A stretch of 64,000 nt of DNA from Rothia dentocariosa ATCC 17931 (GCF_000164695.2 NC_014643.1:1798001-1862000), one strand, 5' to 3'; shown: positions 8,792 through 17,519, counted from the stretch's first letter. Numbers and translations: made by a program. The notes: a model not told the origin generated them from the letters alone.

Positions 8792-9496
8792 CTATGAGCC
8801 CCGACGCAATTCTCCTTCGGGAGTGAATAATCCTGATGATCCACGCCGGTGTGAGTCCAGTAGGTGCGCATCTACCATACCAATGGCACACATTAAGGCG
8901 TAACAGCTGGTTGGACCTAGAAATTTGCCTCCGAGCTTCTTGAATGCTTTCGACATGGTTACAGAGACGTCGTTTTGTGTAGGAACCTCCTCAAGGGTGC
9001 TTGGAGTAATAGTGCTTTCGGGAAGGAAAGACCAGATAAAAGCGGGTAAACCAGGTTCAACCCATAACCCGTTCGGAAGGTGAAATCCCGCTAATGACTC
9101 GTCTCCAGCAGCTGCACGCTCGCGTAGGTTAAGAGTTAGTCGTGCGTTTGAGATAGTGGCACGAATCTTGAGGTTGTTCCGAATAATACGTTTATCGTGG
9201 AGTAGCCGTTCGACATCATCGTCTGTAAAGGCTGCAAGTTTTTCAGGAACAAAATCGGCAAAGACTTCTCGAAACACTGGCCTTTTGACTAAGACCGTAT
9301 ACCACGAAAGCCCTGCCTGGAATCCTTCGAGGCACACCCGTTCAAGCATCCCGGTTTCATGGGTGATAGGTATGCCCCACTCCTTATCGTAGTAGTCGCG
9401 TTCAAGGTCATGACGTACCCAAGCAGGATATTTTCGGTCTGCACTCGTTTCGACTTTGCCAGAAGCGACAGCGTTCGCAGAATTATCTGACGCCAT
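8792..9496 (-). CDS. tag: DNA-3-methyladenine glycosylase I (Tag family), zinc ligands mostly lost
   Basis: Tag excises 3-methyladenine from DNA, starting base excision repair. The 234-aa protein has the family core YYDKEWGIP, then LEGFQAGLSW with the conserved Glu (residue 57), and SKAFKKLGGKFLGPTSCYA near the end. An AGGAGG site precedes the ATG. Of the four zinc ligands of E. coli Tag (Cys4, His17, His175, Cys179), the aligned residues here are Pro24, Tyr36, a His in VDAHLLDS, and Ser, so three are missing. The fold should still form, but without the zinc snap. The first 20 residues are a poorly conserved extension. It precedes ogt on the same strand-side, separated by 98 bases. Confidence 0.88.
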   Translation of the reverse strand: MASDNSANAVASGKVETSADRKYPAWVRHDLERDYYDKEWGIPITHETGMLERVCLEGFQAGLSWYTVLVKRPVFREVFADFVPEKLAAFTDDDVERLLHDKRIIRNNLKIRATISNARLTLNLRERAAAGDESLAGFHLPNGLWVEPGLPAFIWSFLPESTITPSTLEEVPTQNDVSVTMSKAFKKLGGKFLGPTSCYALMCAIGMVDAHLLDSHRRGSSGLFTPEGELRRGS

Positions 9497-9594
9497 GACT
9501 ACCTCCTAGTATCGTAAATATGTACTAGTATAGTATATAGAAATTCAGCTGGAAGGCAACTATAGAATATTATTTCGATAAAATAGTCGAGAGT
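9497..9594 (-). promoter_or_regulatory. AT-rich tag promoter region
   Basis: The 98 bases between ogt (upstream on the - strand is at higher coordinates) and tag are AT-rich and include CTAGTA/TACTAG inverted repeats just upstream of the tag ribosome binding site, with several TATAGT/TATAAT-like hexamers. tag therefore probably has its own promoter instead of depending on ogt. Confidence 0.35.
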
Positions 9595-10188
9595 CTAAAA
9601 GAGTCGACCCTCGCGAATTTCTGCAGGTTCTTCGAGGTTTAGAAGGAACTGTTTGCGGTCGAGCCCGCCTGCGTAGCCGGTGAGCTTGCCATTAGACCCC
9701 AAAACGCGATGACAGGGGATGATGATTGAAATTTTATTGTGCCCAACAGCTTGTCCTACCGCCTGTGCGGGTGCTCCCGGTCCCACGGCATGCGAAATGG
9801 TTCCGTAGGTCGTGGTGTATCCGTAGGGGACTGAACATAAATATTCCCATACCATGAGCTGAAAATCTGTTCCCTCAGGCGCTAAAGGAATTGTGAAGGT
9901 TGTACGTTTGCCGCCGAAATACTCCTGCAGTTCGCGAGTGGTGTGCTTAAGGATGCTCGCTGCAGGCGCTGGCTCGCTGTTTGCAGCGATTGCCGAGGGG
10001 TCTGGAATAAACTCACCGAGCTCGTCTGGTATAGGAAAATGTGTCTGTTCTTCATACCAAAGCCCGGTAAGAGCTTTGGAGCTTGCTGCAAGATAAAGGT
10101 GTCCTACTGGGCTGTCGATGAGGCTGTGCCAGCGCTTTGTTGTGGTGTTAATGGGCTCTTGTGGTGCTTTAGGTTTCTTCTCGCTCAT
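9595..10188 (-). CDS. ogt: Methylated-DNA--protein-cysteine methyltransferase
   Basis: A suicide repair protein that moves the methyl group from O6-methylguanine (and O4-methylthymine) to its own cysteine. The active site IIPCHRVLG has the acceptor Cys at residue 159, followed by GKLTGYAGGLDRKQFLL, the DNA-binding wing of the family. The 197-aa length matches Ogt proteins, which lack the Ada N-terminal domain. AAAGGAG precedes the ATG. Together with the neighbouring tag and the MagIII-like glycosylase 2 kb away it forms a small alkylation-repair group. Confidence 0.93.
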   Translation of the reverse strand: MSEKKPKAPQEPINTTTKRWHSLIDSPVGHLYLAASSKALTGLWYEEQTHFPIPDELGEFIPDPSAIAANSEPAPAASILKHTTRELQEYFGGKRTTFTIPLAPEGTDFQLMVWEYLCSVPYGYTTTYGTISHAVGPGAPAQAVGQAVGHNKISIIIPCHRVLGSNGKLTGYAGGLDRKQFLLNLEEPAEIREGRLF

Positions 10189-10383
10189 GACAGCTCCTTT
10201 GCGTTTTTACTTCCTTAATCATAAACTCTGCCGCGAAAACATGACATAGAAAAACTTTACATTGCATATTACTATATAAAAATATGATATAAAATACATA
10301 GTTGTTTTTAAATTTTTTAGTTATTTTGGGTAAAATAAAACTTACACACTCACTCTTTCACTCATATAATTCGGGACCCAAAG
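10189..10383. promoter_or_regulatory. AT-rich divergent promoter region
   Basis: The 195 bases between ogt (-) and the TPR protein gene (+) are far richer in A and T than their surroundings, with runs such as ATATAAAAATATGATATAAA at 10272-10291. Promoters for both genes are expected here; I cannot assign exact elements. Confidence 0.4.
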
Positions 10384-11361
10384 ATGACTTCCTTGACTTA
10401 CCCGCAAAAAACTGTGGGCGCGCATACCGTACATTCGGTGCCAAACCTAGATTACTGGCGTAATTTAGTTCTTGACTATCTTGATGATAGTGATGACATA
10501 AATCTTTATTTCGCTGCCCAAAAGCTCAACGTTTTAGTACCTGAAGACCCGGTAGGTTTATATGGACTAGCTTGCGCTCAACGGTATAGAGGGGAACTTA
10601 ATACCGCATATTTTAATGTTATCCAAGCACGTCGACGATTGGCATACAATTCCGGGTTTCCCGTAACCTATGAGGAAGCTCTAGAACTTGAAGCAGCTAT
10701 TGCCGTCGATCTGGGACATATTACAACTGCGATCGATCGGTATGGGGAACTCATTGAGTTGAACCCCTTAGAACCTAACTATGTATCGGCTCGCGCAAAG
10801 TTATTCGATACTGCTGAGAACATGACGGTTAGCGCGCATAAGCGACGGCAGGGGCAGGACGATTCCTCTCTGACTGATGCGCAGACCAGCCTGTTTTTGC
10901 GCGCTGCTGAGGCGCACGCAATCGAGTTTGAAGGTAAGCCTGTTTTTGTCTCTTACGAGGCCGCTCTCGATGCAGCCAAGACGCTGGGGCGCATCCGGGA
11001 TATTCAGAAGGCGTCGCAAAGTCTCAGAACGCGATATGCCGAATTGCAATCCGCTGTTACCTATGCTCTCCGTAGAAATTTTGTGCGTTACCAATGGTGG
11101 CAATTTTGTCTTTACGTTCTGTGCGGAATGACTCTGCCAGGATCGGTCATGAACAATATTGCAAAAGATATTGCAGAAAAGGGGAGCGCTGGAGTTTTCT
11201 CTGGAATATTCACGAGTATTATGATGATTTCTATCTTTACGCTTGTGGGACTTTATTTTTTCTACCCCGCAGGGCATAAATACAATGCTCGTCGTGTGCG
11301 TAAACGTGATGCAAAACTACGTGCAGAGATGCTTGAAGAACCTGAGAGCATCTCTAGTTAA
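10384..11361 (+). CDS. TPR-like membrane-anchored protein of unknown function
   Basis: I do not recognise this 325-aa protein. Residues about 20-145 look like a run of helix pairs resembling tetratricopeptide repeats (LYGLACAQRYRGELNTAYF and the later DRYGELIELNPLEPNYVSA). A helical linker (about 160-235) leads to two hydrophobic segments at about 238-258 and 270-294, and the C-terminus is Arg/Lys/Glu rich. The likely topology is a large cytoplasmic helical domain anchored by a C-terminal hairpin of two membrane helices. No clear ribosome binding site precedes the ATG. Upstream DNA is strongly AT-rich. A palindromic element lies 29 bases after the stop. Confidence 0.75.
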   Translation: MTSLTYPQKTVGAHTVHSVPNLDYWRNLVLDYLDDSDDINLYFAAQKLNVLVPEDPVGLYGLACAQRYRGELNTAYFNVIQARRRLAYNSGFPVTYEEALELEAAIAVDLGHITTAIDRYGELIELNPLEPNYVSARAKLFDTAENMTVSAHKRRQGQDDSSLTDAQTSLFLRAAEAHAIEFEGKPVFVSYEAALDAAKTLGRIRDIQKASQSLRTRYAELQSAVTYALRRNFVRYQWWQFCLYVLCGMTLPGSVMNNIAKDIAEKGSAGVFSGIFTSIMMISIFTLVGLYFFYPAGHKYNARRVRKRDAKLRAEMLEEPESISS

Positions 11362-11390
11362 CCCTGCGAATCCTGCGATGATAGACTCGT

Positions 11391-11455
11391 ATCCCGTACA
11401 CTTTCCTGCATATCGTCCGCTTTTCCCTACGAAGATGCAGGAAAGTGTACGGGAT
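11391..11455 (+). repeat. Palindromic intergenic element, copy 1
   Basis: Perfect 21-bp inverted repeats (11391-11411 and 11435-11455, beginning ATCCCGTACACTTTCCTGCA) flank a 23-base centre containing CCCTACGAA. The same element, in the opposite orientation and less perfect, occurs at 12867-12933. It lies just downstream of a stop codon, as REP-like or terminator elements do. Confidence 0.85.
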
Positions 11456-11558
11456 ATTTCTAATCCTCTAGGTGTATCACCTAATCTTCTGAGACGCTGG
11501 CTGCTTTTTCGATAGGTTTGATACCCTAAACATACGCAGCGCCGAAGGGAGTGCGTAG

Positions 11559-12000
11559 ATGCCCATACGTTTTTCTAGCGAGCAGGAAGCCAGAGACTAT
11601 TCTCAGAGCGTGCCGGTTCTCCCGCTTTCGACGATGCGCGTGAGTATCAGTCCTGATGCTCGTAAACACAAGCGGCTATTTTTTGCCCCGGTTTTATTAT
11701 ATAGATATACAGTTTGAGACCAGCCAAGAGACCGTTGTTATTGGTGGGTATGAGTTCTATGACCGTGCGTTGACCATGTTAGACACTGATCCTGATCACG
11801 TGCTTATTGGTGATAATAGGCCACCTTTTCTGATGGGCGGTGGTTTCCCAGGTGTGTATGCAGGAGAACTCAGAGATGCATATCATGTCCCAGAAGATTA
11901 TTTAGCTTTAACCAGCGCAGATTGTGAACGTATTATCGCGACCGTTGACCCGAACGAAATTCCTATGCTTCGTACTTGGATGGCTAGAGTTGTCTCTTAA
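11559..12000 (+). pseudogene. Frameshifted hypothetical gene
   Basis: An ATG at 11559 with a good ribosome binding site (GAAGGGAG, 11543-11550) opens a frame reading MPIRFSSEQEARDYSQSV and ending at a TGA near 11715. A second frame, open up to 12000, continues with DIQFETSQETVVIGGYEFYD and has no ribosome binding site of its own at its first ATG (11656). Joining the two with a one-base shift in 11655-11715, where a six-T run and a TATATA tract occur, gives one protein of about 147 residues. It is a decayed gene, a sequencing error or programmed frameshifting. The product is not recognised; the second half is acidic and soluble-looking. Confidence 0.55.
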
Positions 12001-12197
12001 AATCCGAACGGTATACCTTATATCCGGTGGCTTAACTACTCGACAGCATAGTTTGTCAATGTATAGGGGACTCTGCTTCCCAAATTGCCAGCGTCTAGGA
12101 TAATCATCAATATCAAGTGTGATGGTGCCGGAGTTGGACTCTTTCACGATTTCAGGTGCACTATAGGTTACGCGAAAACCTATTGGAGGGGTTTGCT

Positions 12198-12830
12198 ATG
12201 GAATCGATGCGCCAGATGATGACGGTGCTCCAGCGCGCGATTCCTGATGCGGGCGTGTGGTGGCCAGCCGAAACAAAATTCGAGATCTTGGTAGGCGCAG
12301 TATTGGTGCAAAATACCACGTGGACGAACACCGAAACCGCATTGGCAAACTTGCGTACCCTTGACCTTCTCACTCCTGAAACATTCGCTGCAGCTGATTC
12401 GGCTGTGGTACAAGAAGCGATCCGCCCCTCAGGATATTGGCGTACTAAAACCGTCTATCTGCAAACCGTTACCGATTGGTTCCTCACTACTGACACCCTT
12501 GCTGAATCTATGAGTGATACACAGTTGAGAGCATCGCTGCTCGGGGTGAAGGGTGTAGGTGAGGAAACCGCTGACGATATTTTGCTGTATGCCTACCACC
12601 GAGGCGTGTTTATTTACGATGCTTATGCGCGCAGGCTTCTCGCAGCGGCTGGATGGGGAGATTACACCACCTATGCGCAAGCACGCAAAGCGTGTGATGA
12701 ACGCATCCGTTCTGAAGCATTGAGTGTTGAAGAGTACGGGCTGTTACATGGGCTAATCGTCCAAGCAGGAAAAGCAGCCCGAACCGCCGGAGGATGGCAA
12801 ACCTATTGGCCTGCCATTGCTGGTAACTAG
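12198..12830 (+). CDS. HhH-GPD DNA glycosylase, MagIII-like
   Basis: A 210-aa helix-hairpin-helix glycosylase. LVGAVLVQNTTWTN, the hairpin LLGVKGVGEETADDIL (about 114-130) and FIYDAYARRLL with the catalytic Asp141 closely resemble Helicobacter MagIII and archaeal endonuclease III-related proteins. The lyase Lys of endonuclease III is Glu here (GEETA) and there is no C-terminal iron-sulfur Cys cluster, so it should be a monofunctional glycosylase, probably for alkylated purines. The frame begins at 12156, but GGAGGGG at about 12184-12190 selects the ATG at 12198. It stands alone after the frameshifted gene. Confidence 0.82.
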   Translation: MESMRQMMTVLQRAIPDAGVWWPAETKFEILVGAVLVQNTTWTNTETALANLRTLDLLTPETFAAADSAVVQEAIRPSGYWRTKTVYLQTVTDWFLTTDTLAESMSDTQLRASLLGVKGVGEETADDILLYAYHRGVFIYDAYARRLLAAAGWGDYTTYAQARKACDERIRSEALSVEEYGLLHGLIVQAGKAARTAGGWQTYWPAIAGN

Positions 12831-12866
12831 GGTTGTTCTCATACCTGATATAGACACGTGCTGTAA

Positions 12867-12933
12867 TTACCCCGTACATTTTCCTGCAATTTCGTAGGGT
12901 AGAAGCGTACGATATGCGGCGAAATGTACGGGA
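12867..12933 (-). repeat. Palindromic intergenic element, copy 2 (inverted)
   Basis: Arms 12871-12888 and 12915-12932 pair at 17 of 18 positions (two wobbles). Read on the - strand, arms and centre match copy 1 at 11391-11455, including the centre segment CCCTACGAA, so the two copies face each other. It lies about 40 bases after the glycosylase stop. Confidence 0.8.
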
Positions 12934-12945
12934 TACAGTAAAAAT

Positions 12946-13016
12946 TAAAGCCCGCACTCTTTTGCATATCTCGAACAGCGGTGCTGTGCGTTTTACGCAA
13001 AAGAGTGCGGGCTTTA
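12946..13016 (-). terminator. glpK terminator
   Basis: Perfect 20-bp arms (12946-12965 and 12997-13016, TAAAGCCCGCACTCTTTTGC) enclose a 31-base loop. On the - strand the stem is followed by a T run (AATTTTTAC), so it ends the glpK transcript; from the + side it also blocks read-through from the glycosylase gene. Confidence 0.85.
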
Positions 13017-13032
13017 TGTACGAAGAAAATTC

Positions 13033-14589
13033 TTAGGAAGTCGGCACGTCCTCATCCACCCAGTCGAGGGTACGTGCCACGGCCTTCTTCCAGAGGCGGT
13101 ACTGGCGGTCTACCTCGGACTGCTCCATGGCAGGCAGCCACCGCTTATCCTCAGCCCAGTTTTCGACAACGTCTTTCTCGCCGTCCCAGAAACCGACCGC
13201 AATACCGGCTGCGTAGGCGGCACCCAACGCAGTAGTCTCAATAACCTTCGGACGGATCACCGGAACCCCAAGAATATCTGCCTGGAACTGCATCAGGAAC
13301 TCGTTCGCGGTCATACCGCCATCCACACGCAGCTCGGAAAGCTTCACACCGGAATCGGCGTTCATCGCATCCAACACCTCGCGGGTCTGGAAAGCGGTTG
13401 CCTCCAACGCCGCGCGCACAATGTGCGCCTTGTTTACATAGCGGGTTAAGCCCACGATCACGCCGCGCGCATCTGAACGCCAATGCGGTGCAAACAGACC
13501 CGAGAATGCGGGAACCACATAGCAACCACCCGAATCCTCAACCGAGGTTGCTAGTGCTTCGGAATCAGAGGCGTTGGTGAGCATGCCCAGGTTATCGCGG
13601 AGCCACTGAATCAGCGAACCGCTCATCGCAACCGAACCCTCTAGGGCATAAACGGGGTCAGCGTCCCCAATCTTGTACGCCACGGTCGTAAGAAGGCCGT
13701 TATCTGAGAATACGGGCTCTTGTCCGGTGTTCATCAGCATGAAGTTACCGGTGCCGTAGGTGTTCTTTGCCATGCCCTTCTCGAAACAAGCCTGCCCGAA
13801 GGTTGCCGCCTGCTGATCGCCCAGAATACCGGCAATGGGTGTGCCGCGCATCAGACCGGTGGGGCGACCATAGCCGTAGACCTCAGATGAAGACTTGATT
13901 TCGGGGAGCATGCTCATGGGAATGCCCATATCGGCAGCGATCTGCGGATCCCACTCAAGAGTACGAATGTTCATGAGCAAAGTGCGGGATGCATTCGTAA
14001 CGTCGGTTACATGTACACCGCCATCAACGCCGCCGGTTAGGTTCCACACTACCCAGCTGTCGGTGTTGCCAAAAAGCAGATCACCACGTTCGGCACGTTC
14101 ACGGGCGCCGGGAATGTTATCAAGAATCCACTTAATCTTGGGTCCTGAGAAGTAGGTTGAAAGATTCAGACCCACAACATCGTGGTACTTACCCACGCCA
14201 TCATCGCCAGCAATTTCATCGACAATCTCTTGGGTGCGGGTATCCTGCCAGACAATTGCGTTATAGACCGGCTCACCAGTGTTCTTATCCCACACCACCG
14301 TGGTCTCGCGTTGATTGGTGATGCCCACTGCAGCAATCTCGTGATGGTTTACCTCACCGTTTGCCATGGCCATTGCGGTGGCTTTACGCACGTTATCCCA
14401 AATCTCAACGGGGTTGTGCTCAACCCAGCCTGCCTTGGGGAAAATCTGCTCGTGCTCAAGCTGACCCACAGAAACGATCTTGCCCGCCTTATCGAAAAGG
14501 ATAGCTCGGGAACTGGTGGTGCCCTGATCGATAGACATAATGTATTTACGTTCAACATCCAAAGTTGCCGAATGCAAGGAAGTAGTCAT
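13033..14589 (-). CDS. glpK: Glycerol kinase
   Basis: It phosphorylates glycerol to glycerol 3-phosphate with ATP. The FGGY-kinase start YIMSIDQGTTSSRAI, GILGDQQAATFGQ and the C-terminal signature region SELRVDGGMTANEFLMQFQ are all present, in 518 aa. The frame could start at a GTG at 14601, but that GTG overlaps the ribosome binding site (GTGAGG) of the ATG at 14589, which is therefore chosen. It is the last gene of the leftward glpD-glpF-glpK set, 105 bases after glpF, and ends at a 20-bp stem terminator. Confidence 0.96.
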   Translation of the reverse strand: MTTSLHSATLDVERKYIMSIDQGTTSSRAILFDKAGKIVSVGQLEHEQIFPKAGWVEHNPVEIWDNVRKATAMAMANGEVNHHEIAAVGITNQRETTVVWDKNTGEPVYNAIVWQDTRTQEIVDEIAGDDGVGKYHDVVGLNLSTYFSGPKIKWILDNIPGARERAERGDLLFGNTDSWVVWNLTGGVDGGVHVTDVTNASRTLLMNIRTLEWDPQIAADMGIPMSMLPEIKSSSEVYGYGRPTGLMRGTPIAGILGDQQAATFGQACFEKGMAKNTYGTGNFMLMNTGQEPVFSDNGLLTTVAYKIGDADPVYALEGSVAMSGSLIQWLRDNLGMLTNASDSEALATSVEDSGGCYVVPAFSGLFAPHWRSDARGVIVGLTRYVNKAHIVRAALEATAFQTREVLDAMNADSGVKLSELRVDGGMTANEFLMQFQADILGVPVIRPKVIETTALGAAYAAGIAVGFWDGEKDVVENWAEDKRWLPAMEQSEVDRQYRLWKKAVARTLDWVDEDVPTS

Positions 14590-14694
14590 GAGTAACCTCA
14601 CTTAAATGGTTGGGGGAGGCGCATGACCTCGCCATAACAAGGAATAATGGGTGATGCCCATTCATTAAAATATCTTTAAACCGTGCAGTGGTTT

Positions 14695-15486
14695 CTAGAA
14701 TCCCAAGACTGCAGGCACGATCAAGCCAGCCAATACGCCACCGATGATGGGGCCCAGAATCGGAACCCAAGAATACGCCCAATTCGAGCCGCCCTTACCG
14801 CGAATAGGCAGAACAGCATGGGCCATACGAGGGCCAAGATCACGCGCAGGGTTAATAGCGTACCCGGTAGGTCCACCTAGACTCATGCCGACAGCTACTA
14901 CAATAAGTGCCACGGCCAGTGGACCCAAGCCGGAAGGAGTCTGTCCGGAGGCAACAACCCAGCCAACAAGTACGAATGTACCCAGAATCTCCGTCACCAG
15001 GTTCCAACCATAAGACTTGATCGCGGGACCGGTCGCAAAGATACCCAGACGATTACCGGGCTCTTCATCAAAGTGCTTCTTATAGGCCAAGAACGCGGCA
15101 ACAGCACCTAGGAAAGCACCAAGAATCTGCGCCACAATATAGATCGCAATGTTTTCCGGAGTTGCTGGAACCCCCTTGGTCAAATCTTTACCGGCCGCCG
15201 TTAAACCAAGGGTAACCGCCGGGTTAAGATGCGCACCCGAAGGCCCGGAAAGATAAACGGCCGCAAAAACCGCAAATCCCCAAGCAAAAGTAATGACAAC
15301 CCATCCGGCGTCCTTCGCATATGATTTGGGGAGTGAGACACCGGCGACCACGCCAGCGCCCAGAAGAATCAAAATGAACGTTCCAAAGAACTCGGAGGCA
15401 AAAAGCCCAAGATGGGTAGCAACACCATTATCTCCCACCAGCAGGCTTACCGCCTGTACGGGAATGGTTGCAGCCAAGAGAGACAT
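14695..15486 (-). CDS. glpF: Glycerol uptake facilitator (aquaglyceroporin)
   Basis: A 263-aa six-helix channel of the MIP family that lets glycerol diffuse across the membrane. Both half-helix signatures are visible, HLNPAVTLG and INPARDLGPR; the Asp after the second NPAR is the mark of glycerol facilitators as opposed to water channels. The frame extends to 15555, but AAAGGAAAA places the start at the ATG at 15486 (MSLLAATIPV). It sits between glpD and glpK. A hairpin in the 266-base gap from glpD may reduce read-through, so glpFK may also have its own promoter. Confidence 0.95.
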   Translation of the reverse strand: MSLLAATIPVQAVSLLVGDNGVATHLGLFASEFFGTFILILLGAGVVAGVSLPKSYAKDAGWVVITFAWGFAVFAAVYLSGPSGAHLNPAVTLGLTAAGKDLTKGVPATPENIAIYIVAQILGAFLGAVAAFLAYKKHFDEEPGNRLGIFATGPAIKSYGWNLVTEILGTFVLVGWVVASGQTPSGLGPLAVALIVVAVGMSLGGPTGYAINPARDLGPRMAHAVLPIRGKGGSNWAYSWVPILGPIIGGVLAGLIVPAVLGF

Positions 15487-15681
15487 ATTTTTCCTTTCGT
15501 CGCCGCACAAGACATCCGCCCTAGGACACGTTACCGGGTAGTCCGGTCGCGCCATTGCGGATGCGCCATGACGGTGCGTTTGTGAGGTAGAGGAATCTCA
15601 TGGGATACAACATATCGTAGGATTCCAAAATTATGGGTGGTGTGCCTGCTGGAAAAATACTAAATCAAACAGGCATACCAT

Positions 15682-15715
15682 GCAGGATACGGCAATGATA
15701 AATGCCGTATCCTGC
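15682..15715 (-). terminator. Hairpin between glpD and glpF
   Basis: Perfect 13-bp arms (15682-15694 GCAGGATACGGCA and 15703-15715) with an 8-base loop lie 38 bases beyond the glpD stop on the - strand. No strong T run follows, so it may be a partial terminator or an mRNA-stability element rather than a full stop. Confidence 0.6.
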
Positions 15716-15752
15716 GGCAGTATTGAGCGAAACTCTGAGCTTCGCACAAGTT

Positions 15753-17519
15753 TTAGTGGTGCTGCACGTTGAGCTTCCTGCGGGGAACCACCGGGTCTAC
15801 AGCCACAATCTTGGCAGACGCCTCAGCATCGGTAGAAGTGGACTCTGCCTCGCGAATAGCTTTTACCCGTTCGGTGTAGAGTGCAAGTTCGCGCGCGACC
15901 TTCGCATCATCCCAGTTGAGTTCGGATCGTATAATCTCAAGGATCTCAGGGGCCGCAGCCAACCCGCGATCACGTTGTTCGAGGTCAAGACGCACGCGGC
16001 GAACCAGTACATCCTCAAGGTGCAGGGCACCTTCGTAGCGAAGAGCGAACACGACATCGGCGCGTAAGAACTGCGGTGCATGTTTAAGAGGTTTGCCAAG
16101 ATCTGGATCAGCATCAATAAGCGCACCAAGATCTTCAATCTGCGCGCCATAGCGTTCCAGCAGATGGGTAATACGGTCTTCATCCCAACCATAGCGTTGC
16201 GCGTAACGGTCACGGCCTGCCTCAATAGCGCGATATCCCTCGGCACCCACCAGCGCGATTGTTTCCGTCACCGACGGACGTTCCTGCGCACGATCACCGA
16301 GTGCAAAATCAACCGCATCCGCCGCCATTACGCGGTAGGTAGTCAGCTTGCCGCCAGCAATGGCACTCATACCGGGGGCAACCTCTGTGACAGTATGCTC
16401 ACGAGACACCTTGGTGGACTGTGCGCCATCACCCTTAACCTTCGGCTGCAAGAGGGGGCGCAGCCCCGAATAGGTACCGATGATGTCGTCGTGGGTCAAT
16501 GGATTAGCAATCAGCTTATTCGCCTGCTCCAGCACATAATCAATATCCTGACGCGTTGCCACAGGGCGCTCGCGATCCTCGGTATACGGGGTATCGGTCG
16601 TACCAATAATCCAGTAGCGCTGCCACGGGATAATGAAAAGCACTGATTTTTCGGTCTTCGTGAAAATACCGCTAGTAGCCTGGATACGATCACGCGGCAC
16701 GACAATGTGAATACCCTTAGAAGCGAGTACTTCAAGGCCGGCATCCGGGCTTGCCAGAGATTCGGATTCTTCGGTCCAGACCCCGGTGGCGTTAATAATG
16801 TGCTTGGCTTTGACCGTGAGTTCCTGTCCGCTTTCAAGATCGGCCAGTCGCGCACCTACCACCTTGCCAGAGGTGTCTTTATCAATACCCACCACCTGGG
16901 TACGTGAGGCAGCCAGGGCACCATAACCGCTGGCGGTGCGAACAACATCAACGACCAAGCGGGCATCATCTACACGGGCATCGTAGAACTGAATAGCGCC
17001 GGTAAAAGCGGAGTCTTTGATATCTGGGAAGACTGTTTTGGTGCCCTTTTTTGTAAAGTGACGCTGCAAAGGAACTCCCTTTTTACCACGCGAACCGATA
17101 TATGCGAGAGTATCGTACATGCCAATGCCGATAGCGGAATAGGAGCGCTCAATGACCGGCGTCTTCAATGGCCACAAAAAGGGCTGCGCGTGCACAAGAT
17201 GAGGTGCAATTTTTTCGAGCAACAGACCGCGTTCCTTGAGAGCCTCGGTTACGAGTTTGAAATCTAGGTTATAGAGGTAACGTAGGCCACCGTGAATAAG
17301 TTTTGAGGACCAAGCGCTGGTGCCCGCAGCCCAGTCCCCGGCCTCCACAATACCTGTGCGTAGGCCGCGAGTCGCCGCATCAAGGGCAATACCGGCACCA
17401 GTAATGCCGCCGCCAATTACCAGAACATCAAGTTCAGTACCGCTGCTCATCTCAGCTAGGGCACGTGCACGGGATTCTGTTGTTAGGTGCGAGAGTTGCG
17501 CAAATTGTTGAGAGCTCAT
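15753..17519 (-). CDS. glpD: Aerobic glycerol-3-phosphate dehydrogenase
   Basis: A membrane-associated FAD enzyme that oxidises glycerol 3-phosphate to dihydroxyacetone phosphate and passes electrons to the quinone pool. The FAD-binding motif VLVIGGGITGAGIALDA is near residue 32, followed by GTSAWSSKLIHGGLRYL and the substrate region RDRIQATSGIF. The length of 588 aa is normal, with the C-terminal DAO_C domain. The ATG is preceded by a GAAGAAAG purine tract. It is the first gene of the leftward glycerol set and diverges from a SorC-family regulator 133 bases away. Confidence 0.95.
   Translation of the reverse strand: MSSQQFAQLSHLTTESRARALAEMSSGTELDVLVIGGGITGAGIALDAATRGLRTGIVEAGDWAAGTSAWSSKLIHGGLRYLYNLDFKLVTEALKERGLLLEKIAPHLVHAQPFLWPLKTPVIERSYSAIGIGMYDTLAYIGSRGKKGVPLQRHFTKKGTKTVFPDIKDSAFTGAIQFYDARVDDARLVVDVVRTASGYGALAASRTQVVGIDKDTSGKVVGARLADLESGQELTVKAKHIINATGVWTEESESLASPDAGLEVLASKGIHIVVPRDRIQATSGIFTKTEKSVLFIIPWQRYWIIGTTDTPYTEDRERPVATRQDIDYVLEQANKLIANPLTHDDIIGTYSGLRPLLQPKVKGDGAQSTKVSREHTVTEVAPGMSAIAGGKLTTYRVMAADAVDFALGDRAQERPSVTETIALVGAEGYRAIEAGRDRYAQRYGWDEDRITHLLERYGAQIEDLGALIDADPDLGKPLKHAPQFLRADVVFALRYEGALHLEDVLVRRVRLDLEQRDRGLAAAPEILEIIRSELNWDDAKVARELALYTERVKAIREAESTSTDAEASAKIVAVDPVVPRRKLNVQHH

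Noticed and set aside
13238..13525. Antisense frame inside glpK
   Set aside because: It is a shadow of glpK, as with the many other antisense frames in dcw and der genes.
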